Source: Gigaspora margarita (Eukaryota; Glomeromycota; Glomeromycetes; Diversisporales; Gigasporaceae). From it: a DNA stretch of 64,000 nucleotides. The translations under genes were made by a program, and so were the position numbers. Positions 37,370-48,875 of this stretch are shown one piece after another. The stretch lies in the NCBI GenBank assembly GCA_009809945.1, contig WTPW01002434.1, positions 22,265 through 86,264 on the forward strand. The letters are read 5' to 3'. Within the stretch, counting starts at the first letter, position 1, and every line of letters starts with the position of its first letter. The notes below the pieces were generated by a model. The model saw only the letters and a list, made by a program, of their open reading frames with translations, was not told where the DNA came from and made no database searches.

Positions 37370-37596
37370 CAAAAATAAATTCTAACCAAATTTTTCAAAT
37401 TCCATATAATGCAAAAGGAAAAATCTACTTTTGTGTAGCTTAATCTTAGATGTAAACATTAATTTTTTAATTTACAGTAGAAGGAAAAAAATCCAACTGG
37501 CTGGCTGAATTTTTCAGATTCTATATAATACCAACTGAAAAATCAACTATACATAGTCTTATCTTATATGTGAATATTATTCTATTAATTTACAAT

Positions 37597-37642
<46 letters not shown>

Positions 37643-38905
37643 CTGACTGAATTTTTCAGATTCCATGTAATTTAAAACAAAAAAAATTAACTTTGCTAAA
37701 TTGAAAAAAAGAAAAGAAAAAAAAAAGAAAAAAAATCTAACTAGAATGAACAAAGTTTTTAGATTCCATGTGATGCAAAATGAAAAATAATTTTGCAAAT
37801 AGGAATCATTATAGGTAACCAAAAATTATTCTACAACTTGTTCACATTTTTGGTTGCAGCCAATAAATTATATAAAATTGATCAAATTAGTAAGTTTAAC
37901 TCTGTTGTCATAATTAACACATCAATATGATAAATTATATATAAAAATAAGTTTTCCACACACTGAACACATTTTTGAAAATGACCAATTATTATTCAAT
38001 TAATTTACAGTAAATTTTTTTTTAAAAAAAATTCCATATAATGCAAAACAAAAAATTAACTTTGCATGGCCTTATCTTATATATGAATATTATTCTATTA
38101 ATTTACATTAAAGTAAAAAAATCCAACTGACTAATTAAAGTTCAGATTATATGTAATGCAAAATGAAAATCAATTTTGCTTAAATTTTAAAAAAATTTTG
38201 ACTGCTAAACAAAATAAAGAATTAACTTTGCATGCTCTAACTATTACAGTTTTAAATAGGAATCATCATAGTTGGCCAAAATTTCTCCACAACTTGATCA
38301 TGCTTTTGGGTACAGCCAATAAATTATATAATATAGATTGATAAAACTGGTAAGTTTAACACTTCGTCATTATTAACACATCAATATAACAAATTGTATG
38401 TAAAAATAAGTTTTCTCATGCACTGGTCATGTTTTCTGAAATAACCAATCATTATTCTATCAATTTACAGTAAATTAAAAAAAAAAGAAAAAAAAATCTG
38501 AATGATGATGCTTCAAATTCTATGTAATGCAAAATAAAAAATAAACTTTACATGGCCTAATCTTATATAACATTCTTTTGAAAACAATTGCCAAAAGTGA
38601 ACTCTCTGAGGATTTATAATTTATAGATCAATAACAAAATATGATATAATCATTAAAACAAACTAATTAAAATGAACAAATATTACAATAATTATAGTTT
38701 TAAATAGGAATTGTCATAGGCTGGCCAAAAATTTTTCTACAATTTGATCACATTTTTGGACACAGCCAATAAAAATTAAAGTATACAGATAAAATTGGTA
38801 AGGTTAACTTTTCATCATTATTAACACATCAATATGATGAATCATATACAAAAATAAGTTTCTCACATACTGGTCATATTTTTAAAATTGACCAATCAAA
38901 TCATA
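37370..38905 (-). repeat. Satellite A, higher-order array, reverse orientation
   Basis: Satellite A half-units alternate with a ~200-base block (TAGGAATCATCATAGTTGGCC, ACAACTTGATCACATTTTTGG, TTAACACATCAATATGA, AAATAAGTTTTC). Copies of that block start near 37798, 38262 and 38706, giving a higher-order period of about 455 bases. Confidence 0.75.
37601..37640. repeat. Poly-A run of about 40 bases
   Basis: Homopolymer A inside the satellite. Its length is likely uncertain in the assembly. Confidence 0.9.
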
Positions 38906-39259
38906 AAAAAAAGACCAATCAGTGTTCAGAGCAGATATCCAATTTCTTTATTGTGTTTTTAATTAGTAGTAGATATAGCATATATTGCACATGTAATAGA
39001 TATAGTTTTTTAAACTTGTATAATTTCATGTGGACCCTAAGTTCAACATCAAGTCTTTATACTCTTTCACTAATTATTTATTATTTAAAATAAACAATTA
39101 CTAGTATCCTCATATACTTTTAATTGTAGCCTCTTTTGTAATTGCAAATTGGCTTAAATCTTCTTTGTTAAATTTTCTAAAAAATGCCCTCTAACTTAGA
39201 TAAATCACAGTAACAAAGTGAGATTACACAAAGTGTTCACTGTCTAAGGTCACTCTAGT
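38906..39259. other. AT-rich spacer
   Basis: No supported feature. Confidence 0.35.
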
Positions 39260-39260
39260 T

Positions 39261-39426
39261 AGGAGCATGCCATGTATTACATAATTTTTACCATGGATTC
39301 ATGGTCAAAGGTGGTGATCATATCTATATATTATATTAAGCAATCTAATTAGATAAAGTGATCACACTATACATGGATAAGAGTAGCTACCAAGTAAAAA
39401 ATATTATGTAATAAATAGCATGCCCC
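39261..39426. mobile_element. MITE
   Basis: AGGAGCATGCCATGTATTAC and the complement of GGGGCATGCTATTTATTAC bound about 166 bases. An inner pair GTGATCAT / GTGATCAC is present. Confidence 0.65.
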
Positions 39427-39471
39427 TTACCTACTATCTTTAACAAAGTGAATATAAGATAACACTATGAA

Positions 39472-40700
39472 CTATTGTGAATCTTCAGTACATTTAGAAT
39501 ATAGATAATGCATAAGATCAGATGCATCAAATTTAATTCTTTTATTTAAATGATTTTTTGCAGCTTGGATAGCATTATAAAGGTTTTTTAATGGATTTTT
39601 ATTTCTAAAAACTTGCTTTTCAATAGCTGACCAATAGGTGCGCATTGATATTCCACTGTTTACACAAAATTCAATAGATTGAATCATATCATTAAGTTTG
39701 TGATATCTCAAATTGTGGCTGTAGCTAAAGGTCATTGGATGATTATGTTGGTACTATGTTGGTTCATAACAGTAGTAAAGGTAATAGTTAATATTTTTTT
39801 AAATATACTTCTATTTACCTTCCACTTACAACTAGTAACTTTAGATTGTCTGTTTTGATGATTAATAGGATCTAAAACTTTTTTTGGTTAAAATTTACTT
39901 GAACAACTATATTTCCAATTAATCCTTAACTCAATCTTTTAACCATTTTTAAGGAAAATGTCACTTCATTTTCTTCGAATACTAAATCTTTTTTTTCTAT
40001 AATTATTAAGATCCTCTTCAACTTCTTCCCATGTCTTGAAACTTTGCTCTACATATAATTCATCATTTTCTTTATTCAAGGATATCCAAGAAGTCAGTAT
40101 TATAAATTTCATCTTGGTCATTATTTTCATTTTGATTTTCATTCATTAACTGTGATTCTTCTTCTATACTAGCCAGAAATATAGAGTAGTGCAAACTAGG
40201 TTCAACACTATACCCAATAAGTAAAATGATACAAATTTTTGACTAAATGCTCAATACAATAATACTTCCATTTGTTGAGGATCTAGTTGGTTTTGCAGTA
40301 CTTGATAATTATATAAAAGTTCAACAAAACTGTTCATTGGTATCTCATTTATCAGTGAAGTTGCATGTTGATCATAAAAAAAAAAGAATCCTGTGTGCAA
40401 ATAAGCATTTTACTTGAATGAATTGAGTAAAGTTATCATTGATAGATAATTTACCTAAGTAGTGTTTATAAAATTTTGGTTGTAAAAAGAATGCGAATTC
40501 TGAGGATAATATGAGGCCTGGTAGAGTTGTTGAGCAGACCACAATCCATTATTATTTTGTCCAGCCAAATTTCCACTCTCAGCAGAATTCAATTACAATC
40601 CGAGGTTATTTTGTCTACAAGAATTGCTATCTCCTGCAGATTCAAATGCATCCAATAATTACTGCCTTTAGCAGATTCAAAATACTCAAATTTGATCATT
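39472..40700 (-). pseudogene. FAR1-like MULE transposase, N-terminal part
   Basis: Minus-strand remnant. From right to left: a Gln/Asn/Ser-rich N-terminus (QNNNGLWSAQQLYQ near 40550), then NKENDELYVEQSFKTWEEV (about 40080-40030), the typical start of the FAR1 DNA-binding region. A zinc-cluster part follows (VLDPINHQNRQ, SCKWKV, then MNQH), and an open frame of 87 codons (39735-39472) with FCVNSGIS, NLYNAIQAAK and FDASDLMHYLYSKC, which links the DNA-binding domain to the catalytic domain in this family. Several in-frame stops and frame changes break it, and the DDE and SWIM regions are missing at the left. Family assignment is by motif memory. Confidence 0.6.
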
Positions 40701-40950
40701 TCATTCATATGCCTTAACCTATTACATAATTTAAAAAAATAATGCTTAGAAAACATACAAAGATTAAAATTCGTAACAGCCTTAAAGAAGAATTCATAAG
40801 AACCTTATTCTCAGAAAGAATAAATGGTAATGCTTAAAGTATAAAATAGACTTTACAAAATCATAATAGCTTTATGTTGATATAGAATGTAGCTTTTGAA
40901 CCTATTATAACGGAATTTTGAACTTTAATACTTGGATATGTACATAGAAC

Positions 40951-41109
40951 TAGGGATTGGAACTGCCTAAAATTTTTTTTATTGTTTAATCGTTTAACCG
41001 TTTAACCATTTAATTTGGCTGGCATTAAAATAATTCCGGCCCATAACCAACATAATTCTACCTGGAACTATAGAACAATTTTTAAATGGTTAAACGGTTC
41101 CAATCCCTA
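40951..41109. mobile_element. hAT-like MITE
   Basis: 159 bases with ends TAGGGATTGGAAC and GTTCCAATCCCTA. It is flanked by CATAGAAC / TATAGAAC (8 bases, one mismatch). The subterminal word GTTTAACCGTTTAACC is repeated and inverted at the other end. Confidence 0.8.
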
Positions 41110-41394
41110 TATAGAACAGAAACTATAACCATAACACAGAAATCAATACCTTATGTATAAAGAATGTAAACAAAAGAATAAAAAGAATGAAGTAGCAAAT
41201 GTAAAAAAAAAAGTATATAGTCATCATATATTTGATATGTTGTGAAACAGGTAAAGATACCACCATTATTCTTTAGTCGTCATGAAACCAGTAAAAGTTA
41301 CTACCGGGTAAAAGAAGTTATTCTTAAAAAAAAATCATAACAAATTTATCATAACAAATAAATAAATATTCTAATTTAATAAAAATTAAAGCAT

Positions 41395-43407
41395 TTAATT
41401 TAAGGCAAAAATAAAATAGCGACCCGTCGCTATGCAACCCTTATATGATCGACCAATCATTTTTTGAGATTGGTAGATCATATATAGCTTGTCTCCAGGA
41501 TACCTGATTCGATCTGGATTTAGATCTGCAGGTAAATCTAGATTTTTTTTTTATTTGTTTTTTTTTTATTTCGCGATACTGTCCTAATATTTCTTTTCTT
41601 TAGATAAGTACAAATTTATTTTTTTTTTCTTTTTTTGTTATTGTCGCTAACTTCTCTCTTTCTTTAGGTCTATTCGTCTTTTATTTTTTCGTTCAAAACC
41701 AAGAAGCACTGAACCAGTTTTTGGATAAGTTATAGTATTTTTTTTTTTACGAGTTTTTTTTTTCGTTATAACTTCTCTCTTTTTTTAGGTGCTTCTTTTC
41801 TTGGAGTCATCTTTCTTGGAGTCATCTTTCTTGGAGTCGTCGTTCTTGGAGTCGTCATTCTTGGAGTCGTCATTTTTAGAGTTGTCATCGTTCTTGGAGT
41901 CGAGTTGTTGTTTGGAGTCGGAATTGTTGTAGTAGTGGGTGTCGGGATCCTTGTCAGTTTAAATGTGTTCGTCTTCAGCATTGTTGTTCTTTGGTGTTAA
42001 AGTTTTCTTTTTGAATTGCGTGGGAAATGGGTGTCGGGCTTCACTGTTCTTCGGTGTTGTTGCTTCAGATAAGTATTGGCTTTTTTTTCTTCTTTGCTTT
42101 GGATTTTTTTTTTGTTACGTGTACTGACTTTGCTTTTTTTTAGGTGCTTCTTCGTTTGATATCAAAGGAAATGAGTGCTGTACTTCGTTGTTACGACTTT
42201 GTTGTTGAAGCCTTACTTGAATAGGTAGGTTGTGTCTTTGCTTCAGTGCTTTCTTCCATTTCTGCTTCGGTGCTTTCTTGCGTTTCTGCTTCGGTGCTTT
42301 CTTGCATTTTTGCTTCAGTGCTTTTTTGTGTGCTTCGGTGCTTTTTGCATGCTTTGGTGCTTTCTGCGTGCTTCAGTGCTTTCTTGCGTCTTAACTTTGT
42401 GCCTTTTTTTTTTTTNNNNNNNNNNNNNNNNNNNNNNNNNNNNNNNNNNNNNNNNNNNNNNNNNNNNNNNNNNNNNNNNNNNNNNNNNNNNNNNNNNNNN
42501 NNNNNNNNNNNNNNNNNNNNNNNNNNNNNNNNNNNNNNNNNNNNNNNNNNNNNNNNNNNNNNNNNNNNNNNNNNNNNNNNNNNNNNNNNNNNNNNNNNNN
42601 NNNNNNNNNNNNNNNNNNNNNNNNNNNNNNNNNNNNNNNNNNNNNNNNNNNNNNNNNNNNNNNNNNNNNNNNNNNNNNNNNNNNNNNNNNNNNNNNNNNN
42701 NNNNNNNNNNNNNNNNNNNNNNNNNNNNNNNNNNNNNNNNNNNNNNNNNNNNNNNNNNNNNNNNNNNNNNNNNNNNNNNNNNNNNNNNNNNNNNNNNNNN
42801 NNNNNNNNNNNNNNNNNNNNNNNNNNNNNNNNNNNNNNNNNNNNNNNNNNNNNNNNNNNNNNNNNNNNNNNNNNNNNNNNNNNNNNNNNNNNNNNNNNNN
42901 NNNNNNNNNNNNNNNNNNNNNNNNNNNNNNNNNNNNNNNNNNNNNNNNNNNNNNNNNNNNNNNNNNNNNNNNNNNNNNNNNNNNNNNNNNNNNNNNNNNN
43001 NNNNNNNNNNNNNNNNNNNNNNNNNNNNNNNNNNNNNNNNNNNNNNNNNNNNNNNNNNNNNNNNNNNNNNNNNNNNNNNNNNNNNNNNNNNNNNNNNNNN
43101 NNNNNNNNNNNNNNNNNNNNNNNNNNNNNNNNNNNNNNNNNNNNNNNNNNNNNNNNNNNNNNNNNNNNNNNNNNNNNNNNNNNNNNNNNNNNNNNNNNNN
43201 NNNNNNNNNNNNNNNNNNNNNNNNNNNNNNNNNNNNNNNNNNNNNNNNNNNNNNNNNNNNNNNNNNNNNNNNNNNNNNNNNNNNNNNNNNNNNNNNNNNN
43301 NNNNNNNNNNNNNNNNNNNNNNNNNNNTGACTCACGTGATCAATTTTGATTGGTCAATCGTGGGGTCACCATGGCGACGGGTCGCCAAAAAATAACGCCC
43401 TTAATTT
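41395..43407. mobile_element. Inverted-end element containing an assembly gap
   Basis: Left end TTTAATTTAAGGCAAAAAT followed by GCGACCCGTCGC. The right end is the complement of TTAAATTAAGGGCGTTATTT followed by GGCGACCCGTCGCC. Subterminal GATCGACCAATCA / TTGATTGGTCAATC are shared. The interior has repeats of CTTGGAGTCGTCATT (41800-41930) and GGTGCTTTCTTGCGTTTCTG (42240-42400), and a recurring TTTTTTTAGGTGCTTCTT. About 912 bases are N. No reliable ORF: the long frames here run through the Ns. An element at 44880 shares the GGTCGCCATGGTGACAGGTC end. Confidence 0.6.
42416..43327. other. Assembly gap (912 N)
   Basis: Run of N inside the inverted-end element, preceded by a T run. Confidence 1.
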
Positions 43408-43494
43408 AAAATATAATATAATAATAATAAATAAAAAAATAAAATTTATAATAAATTGCAAAACCTTGTGAGCATGATTATGTGAATATAATAA

Positions 43495-43721
43495 TTATTA
43501 ATTGATATCATATTAGATATATATCGATTACTATCACTATTGATAATAATCGGCAGGGGTGTTGATTATCGATATATATTTGGTTAATCGATATATATCC
43601 AGTAGATATATATCGATTAACCGGATATATATTGATTACTATCACTATCGATAATAATCGGCAGGGGTGTTGATCATCGATATATATCTTACCGTTTAGT
43701 AATCGATATATATCTATATAT
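43495..43721. repeat. TATCGAT-rich island 1
   Basis: Dense ATCGATATATATC words in direct and inverted order. The block ATAATCGGCAGGGGTGTTGAT occurs twice (43548, 43658). It ends TCTATATATAAAATTTG just before the MULE N-terminal codons. Confidence 0.7.
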
Positions 43722-43726
43722 AAAAT

Positions 43727-44621
43727 TTGCCGATGAATATGAAAATAATAACGAGAATGAGTATGATGGTGAGTATTAAGATAGTAGTGAATATGAGTAT
43801 GTTAATGAAAATGAACAAAAAAATAATAGTAGAAATTAGAGTTGTTAATGGAGCACTCCGTTTACTTTATTTTAATAGTAATACTTCGGAGTATTTCTAT
43901 TAAAATAAAGTAAATAGAGTGCTCCATTAACAACCCTAGTAGGAATGGATATAGTAATGAGAATAACAGCACGGATAATGACTATGAAATGCAAAGAGTT
44001 TTTAATAATTGGGACAGTGCTATAGAGGAAGTTAAGAAGTATGCACGTCGTAATAGTATAGACAACTTATATATATATATTGAACAATTTTTTAACGGAA
44101 TATAAAATTAGTAACAAAATTTTTTTTATCCTTTTTCATAAGGATTTGAGACAAAGTTTCTTCATATAGAAAAGCTAGAAAATGGTAATATTCGGCAGCG
44201 TACGATTGTGTGCGAACATTATGGTTGGTCTCAAAAAACAAAAAGCAAGAACCAAAATAAGTTTATTTCAAAGTGCATAGGATGCACCTGGCAAATAAAT
44301 ATTTCATGCCTGGAAAAAAAGAATCCTTACAAATATATTTATGTTACAAAAATGATAGACAAGTATAAAAATCATGAACTTAATCCATTATACCTTTCTT
44401 TTCAAGAATCTCTTGATTTTTCTAAAAATATACTTAAAGATATTAAGTTTTATGTAAAAAAAATGAATTGCAGCTCTCAACAAATCCATAAAGCTTTGGA
44501 AGAAAATTATCCAATGCACAAAATCTATATGCCTGTGTTACAACAAACAATACAGCATTTCTGTCCAAAGTTACGTGACCAAACCAATGATGCAGCTTAT
44601 TGTATGCATCACCAAAATTTG
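43727..44621 (+). pseudogene. FAR1-like MULE transposase, N-terminal part
   Basis: An acidic start (DEYENNNENEYDGEY), then after a hairpin insertion at 43841 the FAR1 opening NWDSAIEEVKKYARR, ending at a GTAATA donor near 44049. After an intron with CATAAG acceptor at 44141 the DNA-binding domain follows: GFETKFLHIEK, IVCEHYG, SKCIGCTW, then DKYKNHELNP, giving the C..C..H..H zinc ligands of FAR1/MULE proteins. It continues through NILKDIKFYVKKMNCS to 44621, where coding is interrupted. The catalytic part resumes at 48876 on the same strand. A TAA lies in the acidic part. Confidence 0.75.
43841..43934. repeat. Hairpin MITE inside the MULE exon
   Basis: GTTGTTAATGGAGCACTCCG and GAGTGCTCCATTAACAAC form a 94-base near-perfect hairpin around ACTTCGGAGT. 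TAG occurs on both sides. It splits the acidic N-terminal coding region. Confidence 0.8.
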
Positions 44622-44624
44622 TAA

Positions 44625-44678
44625 GGGGATTACTATCGATGTTTATCGGTTATTGGTTAGTAATCGATTTAAATCCCC
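44625..44678. repeat. GGGGATT...AATCCCC inverted-end block
   Basis: GGGGATTACTATCGATG ... ATCGATTTAAATCCCC. The same block occurs at 51592-51645 with two or three differences. Confidence 0.7.
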
Positions 44679-44679
44679 N

Positions 44680-44710
<31 letters not shown>

Positions 44711-44879
44711 TACTGTATAAATAAAGTAATAAAGTGCGTAGTTGGCTATGATATCATAATGCGGTATGCGGGAAAATAAATTAATAAAAAAAATAGGTTG
44801 TAGTTGAGTAATGATGCATCTTTGTTTTTTTTAAAAAAAAATAAAAAACTTCATGGTATAGATTCGCTTTAACTTGTAG

Positions 44880-45037
44880 TTTCGTTGCGCGATATTTTTG
44901 GGTGATCGACCAATCAAAATCGGACCATGAGTCACATGTTCACTTCGTGACATGTGACTCATGTGATAGATTTTGAATGGTCGATCGTGGGGTCGCCATG
45001 GTGACAGGTCACCAAAAAATAACGCCCTTAATTTAAT
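44880..45037. mobile_element. MITE related to the 41395 element
   Basis: GGGTGATCGACCAATCAAAA and TTGAATGGTCGATCGTGGGG are inverted, around ACATGTTCACTTCGTGACATGT. The right end, GGTCGCCATGGTGACAGGTC then AACGCCCTTAATTTAA, matches the right end at 43357-43407. Confidence 0.65.
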
Positions 45038-45729
45038 CAAAAAAATTTTTTTGTAATAAAAAAGAGTTTAAAAATAATTTAATAAAAAAATTTAATTTTA
45101 ATTAAAAAAAAATTTTAATTTAATGATTATGATTAATTTAAATAAAAAAAAATGCATGAGCAAAAGAATGCAAAAATCAGACATTGTTATTTAAGAAGTA
45201 ACTTAAATGTAGCACTAATAAAGCAACTCAAATATAATACTAGTGAGACACAATATTGCTACAGTATTGGGCTTATGCTTGAATCACAATCAAATAGCTT
45301 GAACATAAACTTAACACTAATACTAATGAAATATAACAAAAGGTGACGAACTTGAATAAGTCTTTGCCTTAACAACTATAACGTGATTTCTTTTTTATAT
45401 ATAGTTATTTTACTTTCATGTTCAAGTAATACAAACTCTAAAAAGTAAGATAACGTGCAATAGTTGAACGTGCAAGATTAGCAGGATTTTAGAATGAACG
45501 CTGAAGGTTAGAGAATTTTTTTTGGGTTAATTTTGGAGTTTAATTTATTTAATTTAGTTTAAATAATAAATTATATTTCCAAAAGTTTTAATTACCGGTA
45601 GTTCATTGGGTGGTTTTGATACCTGTATTCGTCAGGTTTTTTTTTATATAAGTAATATATGTATGTTAAATATAAATGCAAGCGATCAAAATTTTTTTTT
45701 GGTGTTTTGAATAGTTCACCACAATACCC
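45038..45729. other. AT-rich spacer
   Basis: No recognised gene. The 64-codon frame at 45152-45346 has no known motif. Confidence 0.35.
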
Positions 45730-45925
45730 TCATTTACCTTAAGTTATTGAACTTGAACATGTTCGAACTTTGAACTGAACCTGAACTAAACCAAAATTCA
45801 AGTTCAGTTCAGTTCAGGTTCATAAATTAAAGTTAAGTTCAGATTCAGGTTCAAGTTCAAGTTCAGGTCCGATTGAACTTGAACCTGAACCTAATTGAAC
45901 CTTAACTGAACATCAGAACATTATG
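45730..45925. repeat. GTTCAG/CTGAAC oligomer array
   Basis: Dense GAACTTGAACCTGAAC and complementary GTTCAGGTTCAAGTTC words with inverted symmetry. The style is like the subterminal arrays of the hAT-like elements listed here, but no termini or 8-base duplication could be fixed. Confidence 0.65.
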
Positions 45926-45989
45926 TTAGACTATAAAAAACTATACTTTATAATTTATTATAAAAATTTTCAAATAGTCTTGAGTTAAA

Positions 45990-48642
45990 ATTTGAACTAT
46001 TACGTGGAGGGCCAGGTTTATGATGGCCAGACCCAATGTACAGGACAGGCTATAGTATCCTGCGCAGCTGTGAAAACTGAGCTTGAAACGGCGAGCGCCT
46101 CAACAGAATTAATCCTAGTACTTCAGATACCATATCATCATGTCACACTGAAGTACCACTCCAATATCATACTCATCTATCATTACCTATACAACAATAT
46201 AGCTCTATTTATACTGTAGAACAAGAGATATACAATGAATATGAATTGTTACCAGATGAATCTGACAACAACTTCAATATATCAACTATACATACTAATA
46301 CTATAGAAGAAACAAATACTGATTTCTATTCTAACTCATCAGTGAGTTATGAGCCATCAGCATGCTACAACAAATTCTTATATTATCACAGATTACAATC
46401 TTTATCTTCACCACAAACTGTTGGCTCCTTTTTAACCTATTTACAAGATGAATACCCAATGTTCTATTCACAACAGTATATCAGAATCTCTATTAAATAT
46501 AGCAGAATTGACTATTATTTTCCAGAAGCACATATTTATTTACTACATGAACATCTTCTACCCAATCACTTCTTTGTACCTTTTGAGGATTTTCATCTTT
46601 TTAATAATGTTCCACTCAAATCAAGTTTTTCAATACCAAGAGCCATATCTACAAGTAGTAATTCTAACTTAGAGCAAGTTCAAGATCAGATTTCTCCTTT
46701 TAACAACCCATTAATACCCCTTGATCTTTCTATTTGTACACATAATGTCCAAGGCTTTAATAACATTACCAAAAAACAAGTTTGGAAAAATTATTGCCTA
46801 TCTCACAATTTAAATATTATTAGTATCACTGAAACTAAACTCTCTAGTGCACCTTCTACATTCAAACCTAAACAAACCAAATTTTATTCCTACTTTTGGT
46901 CCTATACTAATAGCTCTAGAGCAGGTACTGCCATTATGATTCGCAACCATCTTACTCCTAATATTTATAATATTATTACATATTCAGGCTATGCAATAGC
47001 TATTGATCTATTTTTTAAACATGATTTTAAATTTCGCATAATTTCTATTTATCTACCCTCTAATAACTCACAAGAGAGACTTCAAATCCAAGATACTATT
47101 ATTCAATGGATTCAACAAGCAATTTCATTAAATATTCAACCAATAGTTTTAGGAGACTTTAATGCCTCTGCTAATTCTACTTTAACTAGTAACTCCAAAT
47201 TCAAATTGCTTCAATTCCTTTCTTATAATAACATGTCCAATTTGGCATCTTATACTAATTCATCCCAACCTACTTGGTATAGCTCTAGATACCAAAGTGA
47301 AATAGATTTTATTTGGACCCATGACCCTCTTCTTCCTTATTTAATATCCTTTGAAATCGATGACTCAGACTTTTCAACCTCTAGTGACCACAAGATTCTC
47401 ATATCTCGCTGGTCCTTTCCCTATGCAATTACTGGACATAATAGATATAAATGCAAAACACGTAGAAGAATCTTCAATTATAAACTAATAACAAATGAAA
47501 CATGGCAGGCTTTTGCTAACCAGGTTTCATCTAATCTCATATCCCATAACACACCTTCTACTATTTCTACTTCTGAATCACTTGAAACTACTTGGCATAA
47601 ACTACAAACTAGTATTATTAATGCAGCACTTATACATATCCCTAACAAAAAATTTGCTGTACGTAACTTTCATCACTCCTTCTCATCCAAAGCTACTCTT
47701 CTACACTATAATCTTAAAAAACTTAATAGTATTATTAAGCAAACTAAATACTCCCTTAACTCTGGTACACCTATTCCTCTTTATCACAATTCTACTATTA
47801 CTTACCTGAACTCAACACATCAATTCCAACTTCTACCAATTCCTTCACAATCTAATCTTATACCTGACTGGATTACCAATGCCAAAGAAGCATGGAAAAG
47901 TCTATATCATGCACGTAATCTGGAAAACATCAAATATACTCATCAACAAATACTTGAATCTATTAATACCAGATGTTCTAAACTGGTTACTCAGCCTACA
48001 TCTATGATTAATACAGTAATAGTATTCTTAATTGACATAACGATCCTGTTAGAATTAACAATATTAAAAGTAATAATGCTATTATTACTGAGCCCTCAAC
48101 TATTAAAACACATATTCAGAACCATTTTGATGAATGGACTGCACCCAGACAAATTAATAAGCATTTATTTAATTCATACTGGGCAAATGAATATCTTCGC
48201 AAACAGAATATTGACTCAAGTTGGTATTCTGAAGCTCTTCACTCTTTTACAATTGAAGAAATTCTTGATACTTTATTGCAACTCCCTAACAACAAAGCAT
48301 GTGGCCCCTCTGGAATTAGCTATGAAATGATCAAACACTCTGGAAATAATTGTTTACTTGCTATTACATCTCTCTTTAATCGATGTTTAACAGCCCAAAC
48401 AGTTCCTAAACAATGGAAAGAAGGTCGTATTTTTCCTATCTCAAAGAAACCAATTTTTGATGGTAACTTAACTAATACACGACCTATTAGTTTAGTAGAG
48501 CATATTAGAAAACTCTATACCAAACTCCTCACTAATCGGCTCAACAAAATATTTACACAATATAATATTCTTTCACCTCACAATTATATTGCACTACCTG
48601 GTAACAGTACCTCTATACCTATACATATTTTTAATAATATTA
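45990..48642 (+). pseudogene. LINE: endonuclease plus partial reverse transcriptase
   Basis: 5' half of a non-LTR retrotransposon. A leader around 45990-46080 precedes an open frame from about 46083. An apurinic-type endonuclease domain follows, with HNVQGFNN (46741), SITETK (46826), YLPSNNSQERL (47050), LGDFNAS (47150), SEIDFIW (47296) and SSDHKIL (47380): the Asn, Glu, Asp-Asn and Asp-His catalytic signatures are all present. A basic linker follows. A frameshift near 48010-48030 separates this from the reverse transcriptase start, LPNNKACGPSGISYEM (about 48279), VPKQWKEGRIFPISK and TRPISLVEHIRKLYTKLL. The frame stops at the single N at 48643, before the catalytic YADD box. Reverse transcriptase C-terminus, RNase H and 3' tail are missing. 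The cut may be biological or an assembly join. Confidence 0.88.
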
Positions 48643-48659
48643 NCGGTCAAAACATTATG

Positions 48660-48867
48660 TAATTGTTAAAGATCTGTTAATCGTTATATATCGTTTCAAA
48701 TAATTCTGATTATAATCGATTTATAGATATATAACGATTTAATATAAAAAATGATATATATCGATTATAGATATATATCGATTTTTATCCAATTAATCGA
48801 TATATAACGATATTTTATAATCGATATATAACGATTAAGTGATATATATCGATTAATATCTATATAT
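48660..48867. repeat. TATCGAT-rich island 2
   Basis: GATATATATCGATTA and TTAATCGTTATATATCG words in both orientations, ending in TCTATATATAAAATTTG exactly as island 1 does. Confidence 0.75.
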
Positions 48868-48875
48868 AAAATTTG

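Larger units (their letters stand above)
44622..48867. mobile_element. Composite insertion splitting the MULE gene
   Basis: About 4.2 kb between two parts of one transposase gene. AAAATTTG stands immediately left (44614-44621) and right (48868-48875), compatible with an 8-base target duplication. The contents are a GGGGATTACTATCGAT hairpin, a CGATCGACC-type element, a GTTCAG array, a LINE 5' half and a TATCGAT island. Two single Ns (44679, 48643) mean part of the order could be an assembly effect. Confidence 0.5.

Noticed and set aside
41766-41981. Thr/Pro/Arg repeat protein on the minus strand
   Set aside because: It is the CTTGGAGTC tandem repeat read through; no start context or neighbouring exons.
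42232-43395. Open frames of 314-387 codons
   Set aside because: They run through the 912-base N gap, so the length is meaningless; the real part is a short tandem repeat.
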